From Kitasatospora sp. MAP12-44 (GTDB lineage: Bacteria > Actinomycetota > Actinomycetes > Streptomycetales > Streptomycetaceae): a stretch of 64,000 nucleotides of DNA. The stretch covers positions 4,526,001 through 4,590,000 of the forward strand of contig NZ_JARZAE010000004.1 of NCBI RefSeq assembly GCF_029892095.1, written 5' to 3'. Under the pieces are notes generated by a model, which saw nothing but the letters and a program-made list of their open reading frames with translations, had not been told where the DNA came from and made no database searches. Made by a program: the position numbers and the translations under genes. Below, in pieces: positions 1-7,790 of this stretch (position 1 is the stretch's first letter; every line of letters starts with the position of its first letter).

Positions 1-506
1 GCGGTGGCGAAGTGCAGGCCGGCGCCGGCCCGGACCACATGGGGGTGCCAGGGGTCGATGTCGCCGGTGGTGATCACGCCGGTGGCGCCGAAGCCCGCGG
101 CCAGCCGGACCACCGCGCCGATGTTGCCGAGGTTGCGCGGGTTGTCCAGCACGATCACGGGCGCCGGCCGGGGCGTCGCGCGCAGGGTGGCGAGCACCGA
201 GGCCGCCGTCGGCCGGATCGCCAGCGCGGCGACGCCGGTCGGGTGCGGGCGTCCGACCAACTCCCGCAGTACGGCCGGCGGCACCTCGACGGCGGCCGCG
301 GTGATCGTGAGCGCCACATCGTCCGCGAGGTCCGCGGCGAGCGCGGCGAGCGCGGCCCGGTCGCTGGTGAGCACCTGGCGGACCTCGCCGCCGAAGCGCA
401 GGGTGTGCTTCAGCGCGTGAAACCCGTCGATCAGGACGGCCTCGGGGGCCCCGGCTGTCTCGCGCCACCGCCGGACCGCCGCGTCGGGGGCATCATGGTC
501 TGTCAT
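1..506 (-). CDS. SpoU/TrmH-family RNA 2'-O-methyltransferase (5' part; runs off the window edge)
   Basis: The complement encodes a protein starting MTDHDAPDAAVRRW. It contains the SpoU motif 1 core DNPRNLGNIGAVVR near residues 115-128, followed by AAGFGATGVITTG and HPHVVRAGAGLHF. These are hallmarks of the SPOUT (alpha/beta-knot) methyltransferases that use S-adenosylmethionine to methylate ribose 2'-OH groups in tRNA or rRNA. The first ~100 residues resemble the substrate-binding N-terminal part of this family. The carboxyl end, with the remaining knot motifs, lies outside the window. Its ATG (506-504) overlaps the ATG of the divergent regulator inside a single CATG. RNA target unknown. Confidence 0.85.
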   Translation of the reverse strand, partial: MTDHDAPDAAVRRWRETAGAPEAVLIDGFHALKHTLRFGGEVRQVLTSDRAALAALAADLADDVALTITAAAVEVPPAVLRELVGRPHPTGVAALAIRPTAASVLATLRATPRPAPVIVLDNPRNLGNIGAVVRLAAGFGATGVITTGDIDPWHPHVVRAGAGLHFAT

Positions 507-2802
507 GCCCCCACTGTCGCATGATGATCCGGTCGAGCCGGGCGCGCTGGTCCCCTCCAAGCTCCGGCCGCCCCGGCCGCCCAGCGCCCTGATCGTCCGG
601 CCGGCGCTGCAGCGGCGGTTCAGCGCGGCGGTGGACACGGCGGACCTGGTGCTGCTGCACGGTTCGGGCGGGACGGGCAAGACCTCGCTGCTGCTGGGCT
701 GGTCGGCGGCCCGGCAGGGTCAGGGGCACGGGCAGGGGCAGGGGCAGCGCCCGGTGGCCTGGCTGACCGTGGACGTCCTGGACAACGATCCGGCGCGGTT
801 CTGGGCGCATCTGGCGGCGGCGCTCGCACTGGCCCTCGGCGAGCTGACGGTGGGTGAGGTGGCGGCCGGCGGTGTCACGGTGGACGGCCTGGCGTCCGGG
901 GAGTCGGCGGCCGAGCTGCGGCCCGGCAGCGAGCTGTTCGTGTTGGCGCTGGCCGAGCGGATCGTCGCCTCCGGACGCCGTCCGGTCCTGGTGCTGGACG
1001 AGTTCGAGCAGCTCACCGATGCCGTGCTGCACCGCCAGTTCGAGCTGCTGCTGCGCGGCTGCGCGGACCGGCTGACCACCGTGCTGTCGGGCCGGGTGCC
1101 GCCGTCGCTGCGGCCGGCCGGGCTCGCGGTGGCCGCGCTCGGCCCGGCGGAGCTGCGGATGGACCGGCGCGAGGCGGGCCGCCTGCTGGCCGGTGGCGGC
1201 GAGCTGCGGCTGTCCGAGCAGCGGGTGGCCGCGCTGGTCCGCTCCACCGGCGGCTGGGTCGGCGCGCTGATACCGGCCGCCACCCGGCTGCGGCCGGACA
1301 GCGGGGCGCCGCTGCGCGGGGTCGGCCCCGAGGACGGCCTCCCGGCGAGCGGCGCGGTGCTGGCGGAGCAGCTGCTCGCCCAGGTGTGGTCCGCGCTGGA
1401 CCCTGGGCTGCACGAGTTCCTGCTGGACACCGCCGTGCTGGAGCGGTTCGGGGTCGAGCTGGCCGGCGCTGTCCATCCGGGCGGCGACGCAACGAAGTTG
1501 ATCGCTCGGCTGCGCCGGGGCGGGATCTTCCTGGCGAGCGAGCAGGACGGCTGGTTCCGCTACCAGCGGCTGCTGCGCTGGGCGCTGGCCGGCCGGTTGG
1601 CGGCGCACGACCCGGCCCGTGAGCGGCTGGCGCACCGGGCCGCCGCCTGCTGGCACCTCGCGGCGGGCCACCGCGAGCAGGCCGTCGACCACGCGCTGCG
1701 GGCCGGCGACCAGGCCTTCGCCGTCGAGTTGATCGGGCCGCTCTTCGAGCCGCTGCTGGCGGCCGGTCGGCCGGGCACCCTGGAGCGCTGGCTCGGGGCG
1801 CTCAGCAACGAGGCGATAGCCGCCGCCGAGGCGCCGTTCGCGGACCGGGCGTCGGCGCTGTGGTCCGCGCTGGGCCGTCCCGACGAGCGGGACCGCTGGG
1901 CCCGCGCGGCCGGCCACCGGGCGGGTCCGCGCGGACCGCGGCTGGCGGCGCAGGCCTGGCAGCTCTGCCTGCCGCGCGAGGCCGGGGATTTGGACCGTGC
2001 GCTGCGGCAGGGCCGCGCCGCGCTGGACCGCAAGGACGACGGCTGGGCGGCCGGGGCGACGCCGGCGCGGGTGCGGCTGAGCCTGGCCCGGACCCTGCTG
2101 CTTGCCGGACACCCGGTCGAGTGCGGCGAGTTGGCGGCAGAGGTGCTGGCCGAGGTGCCGGCGTTGGTGCAGGGCGAGGTGCCGGGCGAGGAGACGCTCG
2201 CGCAGGACGGCGAGTTGCTGCGGCGGCTGCACGCGCACGCGCTGCTGGGCCTGGCCGCGTGGCGGACGGGCGAGCACGCGGTGGCCCGGGCGCAGGCCGA
2301 GCTGGCGCGGGCCGTCCGGGCCGGCTGCCCGGCGCCGCCGCGCGCCCGGGCGGTGCCCGAGTACCTGGTGCTGCGGGCCGCGCTCGCGCAGCCGTCAGCG
2401 GCACCGGAGGCGGCGGAGGCAGCGGAGACGGCGGAGTTGGCGGAGCTCGTCGACGGCTCGCCGGGGCTCGGGCCGGACCGCAGTCTGACCGTCTTCGCGC
2501 AGCTGGTGCTGGCGCTGCGCCAGCCCGCCCGCGCGGCCGGGCGGCTGGCCGCGGCGGACGCGGCGCTGGCGGGCCTGCGCAGCGCGCTGGGGCTGGCCGA
2601 CTTCCGCGCCGAGGTGGCGGCCGCGGTCGGGCCGCCCGCGCCGGGCGCCGCGCCCGCGCCGGGCCCGGTGCTCACCGACCGCGAACTCGCGGTGCTGCGG
2701 CTGCTGCGCGCCGATCTGAGCCCCAAGGAGATCGCCGACCGGCTCTACATCTCGCTGAACACCGTGCGCACCCACGCCCGCAACGCCCACCGCAAGCTCT
2801 GA
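505..2802 (+). CDS. MalT-like LuxR-family transcriptional regulator with ATPase domain; HTH ends abruptly
   Basis: A 765-residue protein with the opening typical of MalT/LAL regulators (SKLRPPRPP). A Walker A motif GSGGTGKTS lies near residues 53-61 and a Walker B-like VLVLDEFEQL near 160-170. A long helical, TPR-like middle follows. The C-terminal LuxR helix-turn-helix (LTDRELAVLRLL, LSPKEIADRLYIS, NTVRTHARNAHRKL) stops directly after RKL, so the last helix of the usual GerE fold is missing. Proteins of this class use ATP and an effector to switch on target promoters. The neighbours do not show the target. Alternative starts are possible because the chosen ATG shares bases with the start of the divergent methyltransferase gene. 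Confidence 0.85.
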   Translation: MPPLSHDDPVEPGALVPSKLRPPRPPSALIVRPALQRRFSAAVDTADLVLLHGSGGTGKTSLLLGWSAARQGQGHGQGQGQRPVAWLTVDVLDNDPARFWAHLAAALALALGELTVGEVAAGGVTVDGLASGESAAELRPGSELFVLALAERIVASGRRPVLVLDEFEQLTDAVLHRQFELLLRGCADRLTTVLSGRVPPSLRPAGLAVAALGPAELRMDRREAGRLLAGGGELRLSEQRVAALVRSTGGWVGALIPAATRLRPDSGAPLRGVGPEDGLPASGAVLAEQLLAQVWSALDPGLHEFLLDTAVLERFGVELAGAVHPGGDATKLIARLRRGGIFLASEQDGWFRYQRLLRWALAGRLAAHDPARERLAHRAAACWHLAAGHREQAVDHALRAGDQAFAVELIGPLFEPLLAAGRPGTLERWLGALSNEAIAAAEAPFADRASALWSALGRPDERDRWARAAGHRAGPRGPRLAAQAWQLCLPREAGDLDRALRQGRAALDRKDDGWAAGATPARVRLSLARTLLLAGHPVECGELAAEVLAEVPALVQGEVPGEETLAQDGELLRRLHAHALLGLAAWRTGEHAVARAQAELARAVRAGCPAPPRARAVPEYLVLRAALAQPSAAPEAAEAAETAELAELVDGSPGLGPDRSLTVFAQLVLALRQPARAAGRLAAADAALAGLRSALGLADFRAEVAAAVGPPAPGAAPAPGPVLTDRELAVLRLLRADLSPKEIADRLYISLNTVRTHARNAHRKL

Positions 2803-2807
2803 GCGCG

Positions 2808-3935
2808 TTACTCCCACTCCCAGCGGATGCCGGTCTGGCCCGGCGGCTGCTCGGTGGCCAGTACGTGCGCGCTGGCCGAGGCGCCGATCCAGAGCCGCTG
2901 GCGCAGCCGGTCGTCCTCGGTCCCGGGATCGCGCTCGTAGCGCTCGCAGTGCGCGGGCACCGCGGACGGGTCGAAGTGCACCTGGAGCACATACTCCCGC
3001 ACCGGCGCCGCGAAGCGGCGTCCGTAGACCGTGGTGGGGGCGCCGGGCGGCAGCTCGACCTCGTACTCGAAGACCGTGCAGTCGCCCTGGCCGAGCGGTC
3101 GGTCGAGCAGCAACTCGGCGACCAGCAGGCCGATCTCGGGACGGCGGCGGACCCGGCCGAGCCGGGCGTGCCGGACCGAGGAGATCTCCGGGCAGCCGGT
3201 GGTGCCCTGGTCGGCCTGGTGCACCACCAGGCAGCGCGAGACCCCGCCGGTGGTGGCCCGGACGACCTGGCGCATCCGCAGCAGGACGCCGAACCGCCGG
3301 GCGTCCACGTAGTAGGCATCGTGGACGCTGAGGCGCTCCAACTCGCCGATGGGCGGCGCGTCCAGCTCCTCGAAGACCTGGGCGACCTGCTGCTCCTCGG
3401 GCCAGATCTCCTCCATCGGGAGGCTGCCTGGCACCACCGCGGAGACCCAGCGCCCGCGCGGCCGGGGCGGACCCAGCAGGCTGGAGAGCTCGCCTCGGGG
3501 GAGCACCAGCAGCTCCTCCAGCAGCTCGACGGCGCGCATCGAGGAGGCCCGTTCGGGCTGGCTGCGCCCGCGTCGCCAGTAACTCAGCGTGGTGACGCTC
3601 AGTCTGACGCCCTGTCCGGCGAGCACCGACCGGATCCGGTCCAGGCTCAGCCCGCTCGCCTCGATCGCGGCGTGCAGGTTCTGGGCGAAGGTGCCGGTCG
3701 CGGGCGGTCGGCCCGGCGCCGCGTCGGCCGCCGTGGGGGTGGCGGCCGCTGCGGAAACCGGGACATTACCTGTCACGGTCGTGACACCGCCGATGGATTC
3801 AGTGGCGTGACAGACCGACGGAAGAAGCGGTCGAAGGGGCGCCGGATCGACCGGATCGGTCAACAGGGCCGAATGGTTCGGCTGCTGTTCGACCAACCTG
3901 AGGTGACCGGCGTTGTACGGGTATTGCGAGCCCAT
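2808..3935 (-). CDS. XRE-like helix-turn-helix protein with large C-terminal domain (function unknown)
   Basis: The 375-residue reading frame has a helix-turn-helix-like segment at about residues 82-125 (AIEASGLSLDRIRSVLAGQG, then LSVTTLSYWRRGRSQPER), as in XRE/Cro-type domains that read a promoter element. A ~230-residue C-terminal domain rich in charged and beta-forming residues follows; I do not recognise it. The true start is uncertain. The first ~53 codons have weaker third-position G/C bias, and an in-frame GTG at 3776 (VTGNVPVS) is an alternative that would place the palindrome at 3771-3786 over the start codon. It converges on the LuxR-type gene with 5 bp between stops. Probably a regulator; target unknown. 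Confidence 0.7.
   Translation of the reverse strand: MGSQYPYNAGHLRLVEQQPNHSALLTDPVDPAPLRPLLPSVCHATESIGGVTTVTGNVPVSAAAATPTAADAAPGRPPATGTFAQNLHAAIEASGLSLDRIRSVLAGQGVRLSVTTLSYWRRGRSQPERASSMRAVELLEELLVLPRGELSSLLGPPRPRGRWVSAVVPGSLPMEEIWPEEQQVAQVFEELDAPPIGELERLSVHDAYYVDARRFGVLLRMRQVVRATTGGVSRCLVVHQADQGTTGCPEISSVRHARLGRVRRRPEIGLLVAELLLDRPLGQGDCTVFEYEVELPPGAPTTVYGRRFAAPVREYVLQVHFDPSAVPAHCERYERDPGTEDDRLRQRLWIGASASAHVLATEQPPGQTGIRWEWE
3771..3786. promoter_or_regulatory. Palindrome TGTCAC-N4-GTGACA at the 5' end of the XRE-like gene
   Basis: Six-base arms TGTCAC and GTGACA are separated by GGTC. Related half-sites occur nearby (GCGTGACAG around 3807, TATGACAGTGGTCAC around 4057-4071). It may be an autoregulatory operator of the XRE-like protein. 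The inference rests only on symmetry and position. Confidence 0.35.
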
Positions 3936-4128
3936 GCGGATACCTTCCCCACCTGCCGAGTTCGGCGGGATTGGCCCAGTGACGGTGTCGTGGGGGCGTC
4001 ACCGAGCTGGGGGAACCTTACGCACGGAGCAGAGGCTACGTCATCTACCGGTTGGTATGACAGTGGTCACGACAAACTAACTTCACGGCAGTTGCGTTGA
4101 TCTCCAAACTCACGAAACACGAATGCAA
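3936..4128. other. Intergenic region upstream of the XRE-like gene
   Basis: There is no coding frame with convincing codon bias here. The stretch is less G+C-rich than the genes around it and contains a TATGACAGTGGTCAC near-palindrome around 4057-4071. It probably holds the promoter of the leftward XRE-like gene. I cannot assign -35 and -10 boxes with confidence. Confidence 0.5.
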
Positions 4129-4172
4129 CAATCCCGCCGGTATCGGGCAGCGGCCCGATACCGGCGGGATTG
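4129..4172 (-). terminator. Strong intrinsic terminator hairpin after the S53 protease gene
   Basis: A perfect 19-bp inverted repeat (4129-4147 and 4154-4172, core CCCGCCGGTATCGGG) with a 6-nt loop begins 62 nt downstream of the protease stop. There is no clear U-tract, as is common for actinobacterial terminators. Confidence 0.85.
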
Positions 4173-4234
4173 CTAATCACCTGGGATAACTTGCTGAATG
4201 GTCTCAGCGAGCCACCGGATAATCACGCACGGTG

Positions 4235-6661
4235 TCAGCTGGTGGTGACCGACGCGTCGTCGATGACGAAGCTGGTCTGCAGCGACGAGGAGTTCTCGAC
4301 ACCGGTGAACTTCAGGGTGACCGTCTTGCCCGCGTAGGCCGAGAGGTCGACGGTCTGCTGGGTGTAGCCGGTGCCGGCGTTCACGTTGGAGAAGGTCTGC
4401 AGCGTGGTGCCGTTGGCCGTGACGGTGAGCTTGTCGGCCGCGGTGCTGCCGGTCTTGGCGGTGTCGATGTGCAGCCAGTAGCTGAAGCTGGCCTTGCAGC
4501 CGGCCGGCACGGTGACGCTCTGCGACAGGGTGTCGGTGTGGCTGCTGCCGTAACCGTCCAGCCAGGCGTCGTAGTTGCCGGAGTGGGCGGGCTCGGAGAC
4601 GGTGTCGCTGTTGATCACGCCGGAGGTGGCGGTCCACGGGGCGGCGCTGCCGGTCTCGAAGTCGCCGTTGCCGAGCAGCTGGGCCGGGGTGCAGCTGGAG
4701 GCGGCGGCCACGGTGAAGGTGAAGGTGGTGTTGCCGGTGGCGCCGGTGGAGTCCTTGGCGGTGACCGTGACGGTCGAGCTGCCCGCGGTGGTCGGGGTGC
4801 CGCTGATCAGGCCCGAGGCGCTGATCGACAGGCCGGCCGGCAGGCCGGTCGCCGAGTAGGTCAGGCTCTGGCCGGAGGCGCTGTCAGAGCCGCTGACCTG
4901 CAACGAGACGGCGCTGCCGACGGTGCCGCTCTGGTTGCCGGGGGCGGTGACGCTGACGGTGTTGCCGCCGCTGGTCGAGCTGCCGCCGCCGAGCAGGGCG
5001 GTGGTCAGCGCGTCGGCGACCGGGGAGCCCCAGCCGGTGACCTGGTCGTAGCCGGTCTTGGTGCTGAAGTCCTGGTTGGCGCCGCTCGTCACGTCGTGGA
5101 ACGCGGCTCCGTAGCTGGAGCTGTTGGCGACCGCGTAGAGCGCCGGGTTGGCCTGGCCCAGGTTGGCCTTCGAGGCGGCCGCGGCCTTCTGGTTGAAGAG
5201 CGCGGTGTAGCCCGCCCACAGCGGGGCAGCGGCGCTGGTGCCGCCGTAGACCTGCCAGCCGGGGCTGCTGGTGCCCTGGGTGTAGATCGCGAAGCCACTG
5301 TTCGGGTCGGCGTTGGAGGAGATGTCCGGGACGGTGCGCATGGTGCCGGTGACGTTGGTGCCGGTCTGCCAGCTGGGCTTGGCGAAGACGGTCGAGACGC
5401 CGCCGCCGGAGGTGCTCCAGGCGCTCTCCGAGGAGTAGCTGCTGCCCGAGAGCTGCAGGTTGGTGCCGCCGACGCTGGTCACGTAGGTGTCCGAGCCGGG
5501 GAAGTCCACCGACACGACGGAGGAGCCGCTGGTGGAGCGCGAGCAGTCGCGCGAACCGTCGTCACCGGCGGCCGAGTAGACCGAGATGCCCTGCGCGGCG
5601 GCCTGCTTGAAGGAGTTGTCCACCGCGGTCATCGAGGACTGCGTGGTGTCGGGCTCGCAGCCGCCCCACGAGATGGAGATGACCGAGACCTGGTTGTCCG
5701 CCACGATCTTGGCGGCCATGTCGATCTCGCCCTGGTCGCTGTTGGGGGCCTCGTAGATCAGCTGGGTGGCCTTGGGGGCCACGCCGCGCACGATCTCGCT
5801 GTCCAGCTCGACCTCGCCCTGGCCCTGGCCGGGGGCGCTGTCGTAGCTCTGGCCGTCGACCGGGACGGTGGTGACCGCGGGGCCGGTCAGACCGTACTGG
5901 TTCTGGTAGGTGGTCAGGTTCGAGGCGGTGTAGCCGTCGAACTCCCAGAGCGCGACCTTCTCGCCGGTGCCGTCGGTGCCGACCTTGTTCAGGTTGTACG
6001 CACCGTCGTACTGCGCCGGGCCGTAGCCGCTCGGGGTGGCCATCGGGGCCGACGCGTTCGGCTTGGCCAGCTGCGGGGTGCGCACGCTCTTGTTGTTCAG
6101 CCCGGAGATGCCCTGGACGACCGCGGCGACGTCGGCCGGGAGGGAGGCCGCGTTGTCGTTGGCGTAGAACTTCTTGGCGTCGGCGGCGTCGAAGTAGGCG
6201 CTCTCGTGGGTGCCGAAGGCCGCGGCGATCTGCGCGGTGCTGCCCTTGGCGTCGATCACCTGGCGGTTGGCGCTGACCGTGGCGGTCAGGCCCTGCGCCT
6301 TGAGGTACGCGACGACGTGGTCCACGTCGGCCTGGGTCGGGCCGTAGCGCGCGTTGAACTGGGCCGGCGTCAGGTAGTGCCCGTACTCGTTGGAGCCGGG
6401 GGTGCTGACCGCGGTGAGGAAGCGGTCAAGGTCGGCGGTGTTGCGCAGCTTGAGGCTGACCGCGACCGAGAGCTGCTGGGCGGCGGGGACGTCGCCCTGC
6501 TTCTGCGAGCTCGCTACCGCGGGGGTCACGGTGTTGGGCAGGGATATCCTCGGAGACACCGTGTTGGGGGTCGCTGCTTGCGCGGCGGTGATTCCCATCG
6601 AGGCCACGGTCAGGGGCAGCAGGGCGATGGCCGCTGCGAGGGCGAGAGGGCGGGGACGCAC
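4235..6661 (-). CDS. Secreted S53 (sedolisin/kumamolisin) serine-carboxyl protease with Ig-like and jelly-roll-like C-terminal domains
   Basis: A 808-residue preproprotein. A signal peptide ([16 protein letters not shown]) ends near AQA-A at residue 30. The pro-kumamolisin activation domain spans about residues 55-190. The catalytic domain follows, with the E-x3-D pair in GEVELDSE (E283, D287), the oxyanion Asp in AAGDDG (about D367) and the nucleophile in GGTSAAAP (S476). The calcium-site end ([15 protein letters not shown]) is present. A putative Ig-like domain (about 560-655; [17 protein letters not shown]) and a C-terminal beta-sandwich starting [12 protein letters not shown] follow, probably for substrate or wall binding. 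Such enzymes act extracellularly at acid pH. GTG start with a strong GGAGGAG six bases upstream. A tandem palindrome precedes the gene. Confidence 0.93.
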   Translation of the reverse strand: MRPRPLALAAAIALLPLTVASMGITAAQAATPNTVSPRISLPNTVTPAVASSQKQGDVPAAQQLSVAVSLKLRNTADLDRFLTAVSTPGSNEYGHYLTPAQFNARYGPTQADVDHVVAYLKAQGLTATVSANRQVIDAKGSTAQIAAAFGTHESAYFDAADAKKFYANDNAASLPADVAAVVQGISGLNNKSVRTPQLAKPNASAPMATPSGYGPAQYDGAYNLNKVGTDGTGEKVALWEFDGYTASNLTTYQNQYGLTGPAVTTVPVDGQSYDSAPGQGQGEVELDSEIVRGVAPKATQLIYEAPNSDQGEIDMAAKIVADNQVSVISISWGGCEPDTTQSSMTAVDNSFKQAAAQGISVYSAAGDDGSRDCSRSTSGSSVVSVDFPGSDTYVTSVGGTNLQLSGSSYSSESAWSTSGGGVSTVFAKPSWQTGTNVTGTMRTVPDISSNADPNSGFAIYTQGTSSPGWQVYGGTSAAAPLWAGYTALFNQKAAAASKANLGQANPALYAVANSSSYGAAFHDVTSGANQDFSTKTGYDQVTGWGSPVADALTTALLGGGSSTSGGNTVSVTAPGNQSGTVGSAVSLQVSGSDSASGQSLTYSATGLPAGLSISASGLISGTPTTAGSSTVTVTAKDSTGATGNTTFTFTVAAASSCTPAQLLGNGDFETGSAAPWTATSGVINSDTVSEPAHSGNYDAWLDGYGSSHTDTLSQSVTVPAGCKASFSYWLHIDTAKTGSTAADKLTVTANGTTLQTFSNVNAGTGYTQQTVDLSAYAGKTVTLKFTGVENSSSLQTSFVIDDASVTTS

Positions 6662-6724
6662 GGGCTCCTCCTCTGGCCGGCTTGCATGTGCCGGCAGGGG
6701 CTAAGCGTTCCGGGGTCGAAAACG

Positions 6725-6764
6725 CTGGGATGAACATCCCAGAAATTCGCTGGGAGTTGTCCCA
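6725..6764. promoter_or_regulatory. Two TGGGA-Nx-TCCCA palindromes upstream of the protease gene (CebR-box-like)
   Basis: CTGGGATG-AA-CATCCCAG lies at 6725-6742 and TGGGA-GTTG-TCCCA at 6751-6764, in an A/T-richer leader about 60-105 nt before the GTG start. The second has the 14-bp layout of the streptomycete CebR box (TGGGAGCGCTCCCA), differing only in three central bases. The first has the same half-sites with a wider spacer. This suggests a LacI-type operator, possibly linking protease expression to cellobiose-type signals. Binding is inference. Confidence 0.5.
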
Positions 6765-6888
6765 TGCTTAGGTAATTGGTTCCTAAATAACAGTCAAGTG
6801 TTCACGGATCAGTTCTGAACTGAATGGAGGGATTTCCATACAGTTAATAGGATCCGACAGGCTTCGCCGGCCCTTCGCCGACGGTCGG

Positions 6889-7758
6889 TCAGTCGTGCTT
6901 GACGGGGCACCCGGGGGCCGGGAAGGTGCCCAGGTCGGCCAGCCGGAAGCCGTTGGGGTAGCCCTTGATCTCGGGGTTCTGCCGCGCGTAGTGCGGGGTG
7001 CGGCGCGGCGGCAGCAGGCGTACCACGGCGGCCCGCAGGTGCAGGGCGCTCTGGACCAATGTCCTGGTCAGCGGCGCGGGGGAGGCGTAGCGGAAGGCGC
7101 GCAGCAGCGGCTCGTCCAGCAGGGCCAGGCTGGCCCCGCGGACCAGCTTGGCCAGTGGCCGCGGGTACCAGGAGGCGATCAGGTCGAGGGTGGCGTCGGA
7201 GACCTGCCGGGCGCCCGCGTCCCAGCCGAAGTGCGCCGCCTCGTAGGCATTCAGGAGATCCTCGAACTCCTGGTAGTTTGCTGGGAGCTCCTTGATCCCC
7301 AAGTGCTTTCCCAGTGCCCGGTAGTACGCCGCGGTCGCCTCCAGTTCGTGGGCGGAGAGCTTGCGCCAGCCGTAGGAGTCGATCCACCGCTTGGGGACGA
7401 CCACGAAGGTGCAGAGCACATAGCGCATGTCGTCGTTGCTGATGTCGTAGCGCTGGTGCATCTGGTTGACCCGGCGGATCGCGGTGCGGCCGTCCTCGGT
7501 GTCGAAGCCGTGCTCGACCACGGCGCCGAGCAGCAGCGAGGTGTCGTCGTAGCGCTGCTGGGAGCGGTCGGTCAGCTCGGCGGTCTCGGCGAGCAGCCGG
7601 CCGATGCTGGGCACCGCGTAGGTGCGGTAGAGCGCCAGCTCCAGGGCCCGGGTGTGGTCCCAGGGGAACTCGTAGGTCGAGGTGAGGCGGTAGATCTCCA
7701 GGAAGTCCCGCTCGGGGTCGAGTTGCTGGATCTGCCGGAGCCGGGCATAGCGCTTCAT
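6889..7758 (-). CDS. MpaB-like oxygenase family protein (DUF2236)
   Basis: A 289-residue protein with the conserved core of the DUF2236/MpaB/rubber-oxygenase-like family: YAVPSIGRLLAETAELT, RYDDTSLLLGAVVEHG, RVNQMHQRYDISNDDMRYVL and KRWIDSYGWRKLS. Characterised relatives are haem-containing oxygenases, and the conserved Arg and His residues of the MHQRY and MRYVL segments belong to that core. The substrate here is unknown. The gene follows the FAD monooxygenase by 32 bp on the same strand, so the two are probably co-transcribed and may act on one substrate. There is no signal peptide, so it is likely cytoplasmic. Confidence 0.8.
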   Translation of the reverse strand: MKRYARLRQIQQLDPERDFLEIYRLTSTYEFPWDHTRALELALYRTYAVPSIGRLLAETAELTDRSQQRYDDTSLLLGAVVEHGFDTEDGRTAIRRVNQMHQRYDISNDDMRYVLCTFVVVPKRWIDSYGWRKLSAHELEATAAYYRALGKHLGIKELPANYQEFEDLLNAYEAAHFGWDAGARQVSDATLDLIASWYPRPLAKLVRGASLALLDEPLLRAFRYASPAPLTRTLVQSALHLRAAVVRLLPPRRTPHYARQNPEIKGYPNGFRLADLGTFPAPGCPVKHD

Positions 7759-7790
7759 CCGACCATCGTTCCACAGGGCCGGACGGACCG

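Noticed and set aside
1860-4100. Long open frame (over 700 codons) spanning the end of the LuxR-type gene and the XRE-like gene region
   Set aside because: It is an Arg/Gly/Ala-rich off-frame reading of high-G+C coding DNA, with the real genes supported by motifs on other frames.
4232-6733. Plus-strand open frame opposite the S53 protease
   Set aside because: The Gly/Val/Asp/Arg-rich translation without motifs is the antisense of a gene with an intact catalytic triad.
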